From positions 1-15,512 of the forward strand of contig JBLNBN010000049.1 of the NCBI GenBank assembly GCA_050260015.1: 15,512 nucleotides of DNA, in the 5' to 3' direction. This DNA is from JBLNBN01 sp050260015 (GTDB taxonomy: Bacteria; Bacteroidota; Ignavibacteria; Kapaibacteriales; UBA2268). Every line of letters begins with the position of its first letter. Positions within the stretch are counted from its first letter, which is position 1. The notes under the pieces are model-generated. The model saw nothing but the letters and a program-made list of their open reading frames with translations. It was not told the origin of the DNA and searched no databases. Position numbers and translations under genes: made by a program. This document shows positions 6,657 through 14,700 of the stretch, piece after piece.

Positions 6657-7166
6657 ATGAAACTTAAGTCCTTACTTATCGCATTGGTTGCGCTCGTCGC
6701 ATTCGGCGCTCCCGCCCGTGCGGCATACAACTCATCCCTTACGATCGATCCTATTTCGTTTCTTGCAGCCGACGTATTCAACTTAACGTACGAATGGCGT
6801 ACGGCTCCGAAGAACTCGGTCGCATTAACGTTGGCATACGACTCTTACGGCTCCTGGAATACTATGGTGATTCAAGGTCAGTACAGATGGTACCTGCCTT
6901 TAGGCGACGTTAGAAAAGTTCCATTAGAAGGATTCTCCCTCGGCCCGTGGGTAGCTCTCGCTTATCATTCCTGGGACGGCGCGGACAACTCTTTGTTCGA
7001 CAACGGGGCTGATTTCCTTATCGGCGCGGAAGCTTCCTATAAATGGGTCTTCGACGGTTTTGTGCTCGAGCCCAACCTTGGTTTCGGCTTTGGCGTAAAT
7101 AAAGTCCAGGGCTTCGATCGCAACAACTATTCCTACTACGGCGTAAAGATCGGCTACGGCTGGTAA
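6657..7166 (+). CDS. Small outer-membrane beta-barrel-like protein with signal peptide
   Basis: The 169-aa product starts with a typical Sec signal peptide (MKLKSLLIALVALVAFGAPARA, cleavage expected after ARA at residue 22). The mature part of about 147 residues shows alternating hydrophobic/aromatic and polar residues, Gly- and Tyr/Trp-rich strands such as VIQGQYRWYLPLG and SYYGVKIGYGW, and ends in an aromatic residue (Trp), all typical of outer-membrane barrels that are inserted by Bam. The size fits a barrel of about eight strands (OmpA/OmpX-like size; possibly DUF3575-like). The start was chosen at the second ATG because of the GGAGG motif. The gene is flanked by an AT-rich leader and a terminator, so it is probably a single-gene transcript. 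The strong Shine-Dalgarno site, unusual among its neighbours, suggests abundant expression. Its specific role is unknown. Confidence 0.82.
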   Translation: MKLKSLLIALVALVAFGAPARAAYNSSLTIDPISFLAADVFNLTYEWRTAPKNSVALTLAYDSYGSWNTMVIQGQYRWYLPLGDVRKVPLEGFSLGPWVALAYHSWDGADNSLFDNGADFLIGAEASYKWVFDGFVLEPNLGFGFGVNKVQGFDRNNYSYYGVKIGYGW

Positions 7167-7190
7167 TCCGCGCAAATAGAAGATACCGAC

Positions 7191-7227
7191 GCGCCGAGAT
7201 TTTCAAAAATCGCGGCGCTTTTATTTC
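7191..7227 (+). terminator. Rho-independent terminator after the outer-membrane protein gene
   Basis: GCGCCG (7191-7196) pairs with CGGCGC (7213-7218). After one A-G mismatch the stem continues as GATTT/AAATC around a tight loop, and TTTTATTT follows. It lies 24 bases after the stop. Confidence 0.88.
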
Positions 7228-7331
7228 AACCCGGCTTCGTTATTTTCCCAGACTTTCTTAATTTTGCGATTGGCCGGCGGGCGTAAACAAGTCCGAAGGC
7301 GAACGATTACCCACAAGAGCTACAGGATCCG

Positions 7332-8609
7332 ATGCAGCATAGAAACGTCCTCGTAATAGCTTATTACTTCCCGCCAATGGGGCTTAGCGGGGTTCAGCGT
7401 ACGCTGAAGTTCGTTAAATATTTGCCCGGGCACGGTTGGTCGCCGATCGTTTTGACGACCGATTCGCCCGCGTACTACGCCTTTGACGATACGCTCGAAA
7501 GGGATATTGATCCGGAATTTACTCATATCTACCGAACGCCGCCGGACATTACGAAGTACGTAAAACCTAAAGAAGGCTCGACGCTAAAGTATCCTTCCCG
7601 CTTCGCGCAAAAGCTACGCCGCATAGCTCTCCAGACGTTTCTCCAGCCGGACAGCCGCCGCTCCTGGAGAAAACCGGCGCTAAAGCTTGGCGAGGAAATC
7701 ATCTCCAAGCATAATATCGACGTAATCTACGCGACCGCTCCGCCATTTACTGATTTTTGGATAGGGCTCGAGCTGGCCGAGAAATTCGACATACCGCTCG
7801 TCGTCGATTATCGCGACCTTTGGGTCGACAACGCTTACTATTTCTATGCGACCCCGTTCCATAAGCTTTGGGCTTCCAATTTGGAGGCAAAGATACTGAC
7901 GCACTCCAAGAAGGCTATCGTAACCGCAAGGAACCTGAAGGAGAAGCTGATAAAGCGCTACTCCTTCCTTTCGCACCAGGACGTTACAATAATCCCCCAT
8001 GGATACGATCCGGAGGACTTCATGCCGCATCGCGACGTACGCCCCGACCCGTCGAAATTCGTTATTTCGCACGTCGGCCTGTTCCCCGACGACTTAACTC
8101 CAAAATACTTCCTGCGGGCGCTGGCGCAATTCCTTAAGAACAATCCGGAAGCAAAGCGCAACCTTGAAGCTCGTTTCGTAGGGGTAATGCGCAAAGGGTA
8201 TTTGAAAATGATTACGAAATACGGCCTGTCGGAAAACGCCCGCATAGTCGGTTACGTGCCCCACGAGGAGTCCGTGCGCCATCTTTGCGAATCGGACGTT
8301 CTATGGATGATGATGCCGAATAATATAGCGACCCCCAGCCGACTCTACGAGTATCTCGGCGCGGGCAGAACATTGCTCGTCAGCGCCCCCCGCGGCGTTA
8401 TCCGGCAGACGGCCGAAGACAGCGGAGGAGCGATTACTACCGATCCGCGCGACGTAGCCGAGATAGCCGAAGCGATAGGCAAGCTCTACTCGCTGTGGAA
8501 AGCTAAGAGATTGCCCGTTCCGAACCCGAAGTACGTCGCTACCTTCGATCGCCGGAAACTAACGCAGGACCTTGCCCGCGAATTGGCTTACGCTACAAAG
8601 ATTTATTAA
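7332..8609 (+). CDS. GT4-like (group 1) glycosyltransferase
   Basis: The 425-aa protein has the two-Rossmann layout of GT-B glycosyltransferases. The N-terminal domain begins VLVIAYYFPPMGLSGVQR (6-23), the classic acceptor-side start of Bacteroidota GT4 enzymes, and contains VDYRDLW (158-164). The C-terminal donor domain starts near SKFVISHVGLF (241-251) and carries IPHGYD just before it (221-226) and PSRLYEYLGAGRTLLV (335-350). This last segment replaces the usual EX7E region and keeps the EYLGAG part that binds the nucleotide-sugar. No membrane segment is seen, so it acts in the cytosol or at the inner leaflet, probably in polysaccharide or lipid-linked glycan synthesis. The sugar is unknown. 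AGGA at 7324-7327 precedes the start. It stands alone, without other polysaccharide genes in the window. Confidence 0.88.
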   Translation: MQHRNVLVIAYYFPPMGLSGVQRTLKFVKYLPGHGWSPIVLTTDSPAYYAFDDTLERDIDPEFTHIYRTPPDITKYVKPKEGSTLKYPSRFAQKLRRIALQTFLQPDSRRSWRKPALKLGEEIISKHNIDVIYATAPPFTDFWIGLELAEKFDIPLVVDYRDLWVDNAYYFYATPFHKLWASNLEAKILTHSKKAIVTARNLKEKLIKRYSFLSHQDVTIIPHGYDPEDFMPHRDVRPDPSKFVISHVGLFPDDLTPKYFLRALAQFLKNNPEAKRNLEARFVGVMRKGYLKMITKYGLSENARIVGYVPHEESVRHLCESDVLWMMMPNNIATPSRLYEYLGAGRTLLVSAPRGVIRQTAEDSGGAITTDPRDVAEIAEAIGKLYSLWKAKRLPVPNPKYVATFDRRKLTQDLARELAYATKIY

Positions 8610-8630
8610 GTTTACAAACTCCAAAAAACA

Positions 8631-8658
8631 CCCCTGACGGTCGGGGCCCGAACGGCTC
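8631..8658 (+). other. GC-rich island with two mutually exclusive small hairpins
   Basis: CCCC (8631-8634) can pair with GGGG (8643-8646) and continue with GA/TC, while GGGCC (8644-8648) can pair with GGCTC (8654-8658). The two use overlapping bases. The stretch stands out in an otherwise AT-rich intergenic region (8610-8774). No T-run follows, so it is not a standard terminator. Function unknown. Confidence 0.3.
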
Positions 8659-8774
8659 CGCCTACCCGTATTTGCAGTATGAAAAAGCGCCGCAAAACAA
8701 AATTGCTTCCCTTTATAAATTATTAATTAAAACTTTCGTCTTCCTACAGATAAATTACCATGATTTAAGAAGCG

Positions 8775-9926
8775 ATGAAAAAGCGAAATAAACTTGAGAG
8801 CCCGTTGGGGTATTCGTTAAAGCGAGAGGGCGACGAACTGCGCTACGTGGCGGAAGGCGACGTCGTTATTAGCCGGGCAGAAAGCTTTAAACTTTCGAAC
8901 GAATTCAAAAAAGAGCTCTCTGAGAGTACTACGCTCGTACTTGATTGCTCGCGCATAGAGCAGTACGATTCGTATTTTCTTGTTTTGCGCGGCGAATTGG
9001 AGAGAGCAGCGGAAAAAGCGGGGAAAAATTTCGAAACCCGAAATATGAAAGAAGATATTACCCGCTTTTACGAGCTTTTCGAAGAACGCGCCCCAAAAGT
9101 AAAGGCGGTTGAAAAGAAAACGAATTTTTTAATCGAATACATAATGGTGATCGGCGACGTAGGGCTGAATTTCTTCCGGGACTTCTACGCCTTCGTCTCC
9201 TTTTTTGGGACTTTGACCATAAAGATGATCGGGTTGATCTTCAAGCCCGGGGAAATGCGCTGGAAGGATTTTCCCCAGCATTTTACGCGCTCGGGAGTCA
9301 ACGCAGTTCCGATCACGCTGCTTATCGTTTTCCTGATAGGACTAATTACAGGGTACCAGGGCGCGATCCAGCTCGCCGAGTTTGGCGCCGATATATTTAT
9401 CGCGAATCTAATCGGCATTTCGATAACCCGCGAACTCTCCCCGCTTATGGTGGCGATACTCGTCGCGGGCCGTAGCGGTTCCGCTTTCGCCGCGGAGATC
9501 GGCACGATGAAGGTGGCGGAGGAGATCGACGCCCTGACTACTATGGGCTTCGACGTTATGAAGTTCCTCGTGCTTCCGCGCGTGCTGGCCGTCGTGATCG
9601 CTATGCCTATTCTCGTTTTGCTCTGCGACCTGGTCGGCATATTGGGCGGTTTGATCTCGGCGATCTCCGCCCTGGATATTACTATGACCACGTACTTTAA
9701 TCAATTGCAATTAGCCGTGATGGTAATGGACGTTATCACCGGGCTGATAAAAAGCCTGGTCTTCGGCTTCTTAATCGCTATGATGGGTTGCTTCAGAGGG
9801 CTGCAGGTCAGCGGCGGAGCCGAAAGCGTGGGACGCTACACTACCTCCTCGGTCGTCAGCAGCGTATTCCTAATTATTCTCGTCGACGCGGTCTTTACGT
9901 TCGTCTTCCAATCATTAGGAATTTAG
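8775..9926 (+). CDS. mlaE: STAS-MlaE fusion: ABC lipid transporter permease
   Basis: MlaE is the inner-membrane permease of the Mla/MCE ABC system, which moves phospholipids between inner and outer membranes. This 383-aa protein is about 120 residues longer than E. coli MlaE. The extra N-terminal part (about 10-103) looks like a STAS domain: VLDCSRIEQYDSYFL (55-69), where Ser66 corresponds to the conserved DSxG serine although the Gly is Phe. It probably replaces the separate MlaB subunit. The permease part (about 120-383) contains the family hallmark AGRSGSAFAAEIGTMKVAEE (231-250), the coupling region to the ATPase, and about five hydrophobic segments (around 140-155, 178-198, 215-231, 264-298, 325-340 and 357-381, some being re-entrant or interfacial). 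It is the first gene of a three-gene operon, 15 bases before mlaF. Confidence 0.9.
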   Translation: MKKRNKLESPLGYSLKREGDELRYVAEGDVVISRAESFKLSNEFKKELSESTTLVLDCSRIEQYDSYFLVLRGELERAAEKAGKNFETRNMKEDITRFYELFEERAPKVKAVEKKTNFLIEYIMVIGDVGLNFFRDFYAFVSFFGTLTIKMIGLIFKPGEMRWKDFPQHFTRSGVNAVPITLLIVFLIGLITGYQGAIQLAEFGADIFIANLIGISITRELSPLMVAILVAGRSGSAFAAEIGTMKVAEEIDALTTMGFDVMKFLVLPRVLAVVIAMPILVLLCDLVGILGGLISAISALDITMTTYFNQLQLAVMVMDVITGLIKSLVFGFLIAMMGCFRGLQVSGGAESVGRYTTSSVVSSVFLIILVDAVFTFVFQSLGI

Positions 9927-9941
9927 CTAATAGGAGCGCTT

Positions 9942-10703
9942 ATGGAAAACCGCGATAAAATAATTGAAGTAATTGATCTAACTAAGGAATATGACGGTAC
10001 CGTTATAATTGAAAACGTTAATTTCACCGTTTATCGCGGGGAGATTATCAGCATCGTGGGAGGCTCGGGATGCGGAAAGAGCACGTTGCTTCGACAGATA
10101 ATCGGGCTGGAAAAGCCCACGGAAGGCCAGACCCTGATTAAGGGCGCCGACCTGGCGCATGCCACCGAAGATGATAAGAATAACATACTCAAAGAATTCG
10201 GCGTCCTGTTCCAATCGACCGGGCTGTTCGCTTCGATGACGCTTGGGCAAAACATAGCCCTTCCGCTTGAAACGTATACGAAATTAAATAAAAGGCAAAT
10301 CGACGAGATAGTCGACATTCGTCTCGCTTCGGTAGGGCTCGACGGCTATAGGCATTATTACCCCGTGGAGATCTCCGGCGGCATGAAGAAGCGCGCCGCG
10401 CTTGCCCGCGCGATGGCCCTCGACCCGGAAGTCCTGTTCTTCGACGAGCCAAACTCCGGCTTGGACCCGGTGACGGCCGCCGCGATGGATCAACTCGTTA
10501 TGGAGCTGAATCGCGGGCTCGGCACGACGATGATAATAGTGACGCACGACCTCGAGAGCATACTCAACGTATCGCACAGGATAGTGATGCTCGACAAGAC
10601 AGTAAAAGGCGTAATTGCGATAGGTACGCCGGACGAACTTAAAAACATGAAGGACAACCCAAGAGTATATAATTTTTTCAATCGAATACCCGATATGGAT
10701 TAA
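9942..10703 (+). CDS. mlaF: Mla-type ABC transporter ATP-binding protein
   Basis: This 253-aa ATPase powers the MCE/Mla lipid transporter on the cytoplasmic side. All ABC motifs are present: Walker A GGSGCGKST (40-48), Q-loop Gln91 (VLFQSTGLF), signature ISGGMKKRAALARA (144-157), Walker B VLFFDEP (164-170), D-loop SGLDP (172-176) and switch histidine 202 in VTHD. The GMKKRAALARA signature, with MKKR in place of QQQR, is typical of MlaF/Ttg2A-like ATPases rather than importers. The ribosome binding site AGGAG (9932-9936) lies 5 bases before the ATG. It sits between mlaE and mlaD with gaps of 15 and 14 bases. The length is usual for the family. Confidence 0.94.
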   Translation: MENRDKIIEVIDLTKEYDGTVIIENVNFTVYRGEIISIVGGSGCGKSTLLRQIIGLEKPTEGQTLIKGADLAHATEDDKNNILKEFGVLFQSTGLFASMTLGQNIALPLETYTKLNKRQIDEIVDIRLASVGLDGYRHYYPVEISGGMKKRAALARAMALDPEVLFFDEPNSGLDPVTAAAMDQLVMELNRGLGTTMIIVTHDLESILNVSHRIVMLDKTVKGVIAIGTPDELKNMKDNPRVYNFFNRIPDMD

Positions 10704-10717
10704 ATAGAGGACTAATT

Positions 10718-11695
10718 ATGGCAAGGCAAGCAAGTAAAAGCCTATCAAGCCCCTTCTTAATAGGAATTTTCGTTATAGCGGGATCGCTCGCGCTGATCGG
10801 TTCGCTGATATGGCTCGGAGCAAATCAATTCCTAAAGGAGCAGAAATACTACGTCACGTACTTCGACGGTTCAATCGAAGGATTGGAGAAGGGTTCGCCC
10901 GTCAAATTCCTCGGAGTTACATGCGGCCGCGTTACGGACATTGAAGTCGCCGAGGACGGCAAGCTAATCGAAATAATAATGCAGATCGATAAAAATATAA
11001 AGATTACTGATTCGCTGCGCACGAAAGTCGAAATGGCCGGTCTCGCCGGCGGAAAATTCATGCAGCTGCATATACCGACGGATTCGATGATGGCGAAAAT
11101 GTACCCTCAACTCACTTTTAAGCCTCCGTATCCCGTTATTAAGAGTTCGCCTTCAGGACTTGACGAGATGACGATCGCGGCCCGGGAAGTGCTCAATAAC
11201 CTGCAGCAGCTGAAGGTGCAGGAAATTAACTACGAGATTATTAGTTTCCTGCAGCATAGCACGCGTTTCTTCGAAAGCCCAGAGCTTTATACGATATTAG
11301 ATAATTTGGATAAGACCTCCATGCATATGCGCAACGTCGCGGCGCAGGCGGATAGCTCGCGCATGCTAGATAACGTCGAGGCGATGACGGCGGATCTGCG
11401 TTACTCGGCGCAGGATTTACGAAAAGCTTCTCTCAGGCTAAACGAACAAATCGACGGGATGAAGCTCGACGAGTACATCTCGCGCATTTACATGAAATAC
11501 GATACGACTATGTCCGCCGCTAATACGTTTATGTCGCGCGTCGGCTTCCGTACGGAAAGCGCGTTGTTCGGTCTGACGGAAACGTTCGAAGAACTTAAAT
11601 CGACGAATAAGCAGCTCCGCAAGGCTTTGCGAGGTCTCAGCGAGAATCCTTCGAGCATATTCTTTAGCCAGCCGCCTCCCAAGGAGGGAAAGTAA
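10718..11695 (+). CDS. mlaD: MlaD-family MCE-domain lipid-binding protein
   Basis: The 325-aa protein has a single N-terminal membrane anchor (about 12-34, SPFLIGIFVIAGSLALIGSL) and then one MCE domain (about 43-122) with the family pattern TYFDGSIEGLEKGSPVKFLG, GRVTDIEV and AGLAGGKFMQLHIP. MCE domains form hexameric rings in the periplasm that hold and pass phospholipids. The C-terminal region (about 145-325) is mainly helical and longer than in E. coli MlaD (about 180 aa), so it may form a helical tube or bind an outer-membrane partner. AGAGGA (10706-10711) is 6 bases before the ATG. No mlaC, mlaA or lipoprotein gene follows; after 12 bases comes the convergent kinase gene. The C-terminus ends in a Pro/Lys-rich segment. 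Confidence 0.92.
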   Translation: MARQASKSLSSPFLIGIFVIAGSLALIGSLIWLGANQFLKEQKYYVTYFDGSIEGLEKGSPVKFLGVTCGRVTDIEVAEDGKLIEIIMQIDKNIKITDSLRTKVEMAGLAGGKFMQLHIPTDSMMAKMYPQLTFKPPYPVIKSSPSGLDEMTIAAREVLNNLQQLKVQEINYEIISFLQHSTRFFESPELYTILDNLDKTSMHMRNVAAQADSSRMLDNVEAMTADLRYSAQDLRKASLRLNEQIDGMKLDEYISRIYMKYDTTMSAANTFMSRVGFRTESALFGLTETFEELKSTNKQLRKALRGLSENPSSIFFSQPPPKEGK

Positions 11696-11707
11696 ACCTT
11701 CGCGGCG

Positions 11708-14700
11708 CTATTTCTTATTAGCGAGGCTCTCTATAATCTTTGGATAGATTCGTAGGATATCCATTATGCGTTCGACGTTCAGCGAATCGATATTCAGCTT
11801 TAATTCATTGGCGTAATTTCTAAGCGGTTCGAAGCTCTTATCCTCGGCGAAGCCCTCGAGCGCGTCGGCGAAATTTTTTATTTCGCTAAGCATCATAGTC
11901 GAATTGGCGGTTTCCCACATTATGGAAAAGTCGCTAGTCAGGCTTTCGAACAAATCGGCCGAAAGCCCTTCCAAATCGGCGTCCTCAATCGTTTTAAGGC
12001 TAAACCTCGCCCCGGGTTCGATGTTTTCTTCCGGGCCGCGCGCTATAGCGCGGCTTTGAGCGCATATCCCGATCGCGGGCAAGTGAACGCAAAATGTCGA
12101 GCCCTCGCCGATCCTGCTTTCGACCGTGATGCTTCCGCCCATTAATTTCGCCAAACGCTGGGAAATAGCGAGGCCAAGACCCGCGCCGCCGTATTTACGC
12201 GCGCTTTGACCTTGCCTTTGAACGAACGGATCAAATATTGATTTAAACTGGTCCGCGGGTATCCCGATCCCTGTATCGATAACTTTAATCGATAAATCCA
12301 GGCGTTCATCGGTTTGATTGGAGGAGGAGACGGAAATAATCACGCCGCCGGTTTCCGTAAACTTTACCGCATTGCCTATGAGGTTAAAAAGGATTTGCCG
12401 CAGACGAGTCTCGTCCAGGCTGAGGGTCGGCAGCGCGCTCCGCATATCGACGCGTATTTCCAGTCGCTTCTCGGCGAGCATCATAGAAAAGATCTGCCTC
12501 ATTTCCATTAGCAGAAGGGAAATGTCGACCGGCTCCGGATTTATCGTGAGCCTGCCAGATTCGATCTTGGACAGATCCAATAAATCGTTCATGAGCGAGA
12601 GTAAATTCTTGCCGGAGAGCTTTATGCCGCGCGCGTATTCGCGTATCTTCCGCTCGAGCGGGTTCATGGAGGCGATAGCTTCCGCAAATCCGAGTATCGC
12701 GTTCATTGGAGTGCGTATCTCGTGGCTTATATTGGCGAGAAATTCAGATTTTGCTCTATTGGCGAGCTCGGCTTCCTCTTTCGCTTTTACTAGTTGCAGG
12801 TCCGTACGGCTCTTTTCGATGGCGAGCTTCGCAATTCGCGCGGCGCTTTTCAATAGAAAATCGTCCTCCGTAACAACCGAATTTTTATGCCAGTAGAGCA
12901 ACCCGATCATGCCTATGATCTGATTCCCGGCGTCCAAAAGCGGAAGCGCCTTAAAGCCGCCGTAACCGCCGGAAATAAGTATTTTCCTGAATTCCTGCAT
13001 TGCGGGATTTGTTGGAGTTTCTTCCTTTATCCAAACGCAATTTCTCTGGGCAAAGGTCAATAGATCTCTTGGGTTAAAATTCGGCGCGCCGGCAAAAGCG
13101 CTCTTAAACTGAGACTCAAAGTGCGGGGCGGAAGCGAGCTCCATCGAGTCTGCTTGCGGGTCCGATACGAATATAAATGGATGGAAATCCGAATTTAGTT
13201 CCTCGAACGTAAGGCATAACAGGTCGAGAGTCGAGTTGAGCGAGGCCCCGATTGCAATGTTTTCCAGCACGAGAGTAAATCCCTCCTGCATTAACTCAGA
13301 CCGTTTTCTTTCCGTAACGTCGCTTACCGAGCCTTCGATCCCAATAATTTCTCCCGAGGAGTCGCGCAGAGCGCCGCCGCGGGCTTTTATCCAAAAGGCG
13401 GCTCCTTCGTTGCGGCGTATCTTTAATGTCCATCCTTCTGCGAATAAAGAATCAAAGCTTTCTCCGCCGGCTATGTCCGCGAATCGTTCGTAGAGGCTCC
13501 CTATCAGCTTAGGACTGTCGTAGAGCTCTTCGGGCGTAAACCCAAATATTTCCGAGGAAGCGGGGGAGACGTACTCATAATGGGGCTCCGGCGAAAAAAT
13601 AAATCTAAAGATCATATCGCGCGAGTTTTCGGCGAGCATCTTATATCGCTCCATAGCTTCATTAAGCGCGCGCTCCTTCTTCCGGGTTTCGGTTGCGTCG
13701 ATTATAAAAGTCGCTTTCTTTGGCCTTCCGTCAAGTCCATTGATCAACGTTGCGTCGACTATTACGTTCTTTAAGTCCCCGTAGATGTCCTTTACGCATA
13801 TTTCGCCCCTGAATCCTTCGTCGCCGCTAATAAATCGATTGTGCATCTCGTTTAAGAACATCTTTTGATTGTTCTCAATTACGATCGTAAAATGATTTCC
13901 GATCAGCTCTTCGGGCTTATAGCCAAGCAAGTTGCAATACGCGCTGTTAACGTATTCAAAGAATCCCGATTCGTCCGTGATGCATAGCCCAACGGGAGTA
14001 TTTTCAATAACGGAGCGGAAGCGCTGTTCGCTCACGCTCTGTATTTCTTTCGCGTTTGAGGTAAGCTCTTCAATAGTGGATTGCAGCCTGGACTTTGAGC
14101 AGTTCAATTCGCGTTCGAGCTCTTCTATTTGCCGCGAGACGTCCTCCGAAACAGATGCCTGCGAGGCCGGGCCGGGCGATAATCTCCGCCTCTCGACCGT
14201 CTCGAGCGTCACTATCGTGAGCTTCTCAGTAATTTCGTCGGACACGAAGGGTTTTGCGGTTAAATTTACGCTTAGCCTGCCGGTGGGCGAGGAAATCAGT
14301 ATGTCTTCGTATACGGCGGCAACGCCTAAATTCTGAGTTTTTCTCAGGGCGGCCTTAAAAGCAATCGACAGGTCCGGGTGCAGCGGCGGGGTGATCCCGC
14401 GCGGAAGGCACATTATCGACGACGCTAGGAAAGGGGCCAAATCCCCGGAAGAATATACCGGGTACCCGCGCTCGTCCACTATAAATAAGGGCGGAGCGAC
14501 GTTAGCGGCTAACGCGCGGTAAATCGGATCCCTAAGCGCGGCTTCCTTGTCCTCGAGCGGAGAACTGTTTAAATGCCTCTCGGAGGAGCTCTTGTCGGTT
14601 TCGCCGCTCGCGACGTCAAGTGGAGAAAGCCTGCGTATAGAGTTGCTTGTAAATATCTTCCATTTCGAATCAAACGGGTTGAACAAATAAGCGAGAGCGC

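Noticed and set aside
8679..8726. Short frame starting ATGAAAAAGCGCC before mlaE
   Set aside because: Only about 15 codons, with no ribosome binding site; the likeness to the mlaE start is probably chance.
8611..8790. Open frame without stop codons between the glycosyltransferase and mlaE
   Set aside because: It has no ATG start, overlaps the starts and ends of both neighbours, and its peptide matches no family I know.
9185..9691. A 168-codon minus-strand open frame opposite mlaE
   Set aside because: It lies wholly inside the conserved permease domain and has Ser/Ile-rich antisense composition.
11700..11730. CGCTA/TAGCG hairpin between mlaD and the kinase gene as a terminator
   Set aside because: The stem is only 5 bp with a long loop, lies within the kinase coding end, and has no T-run on either strand.
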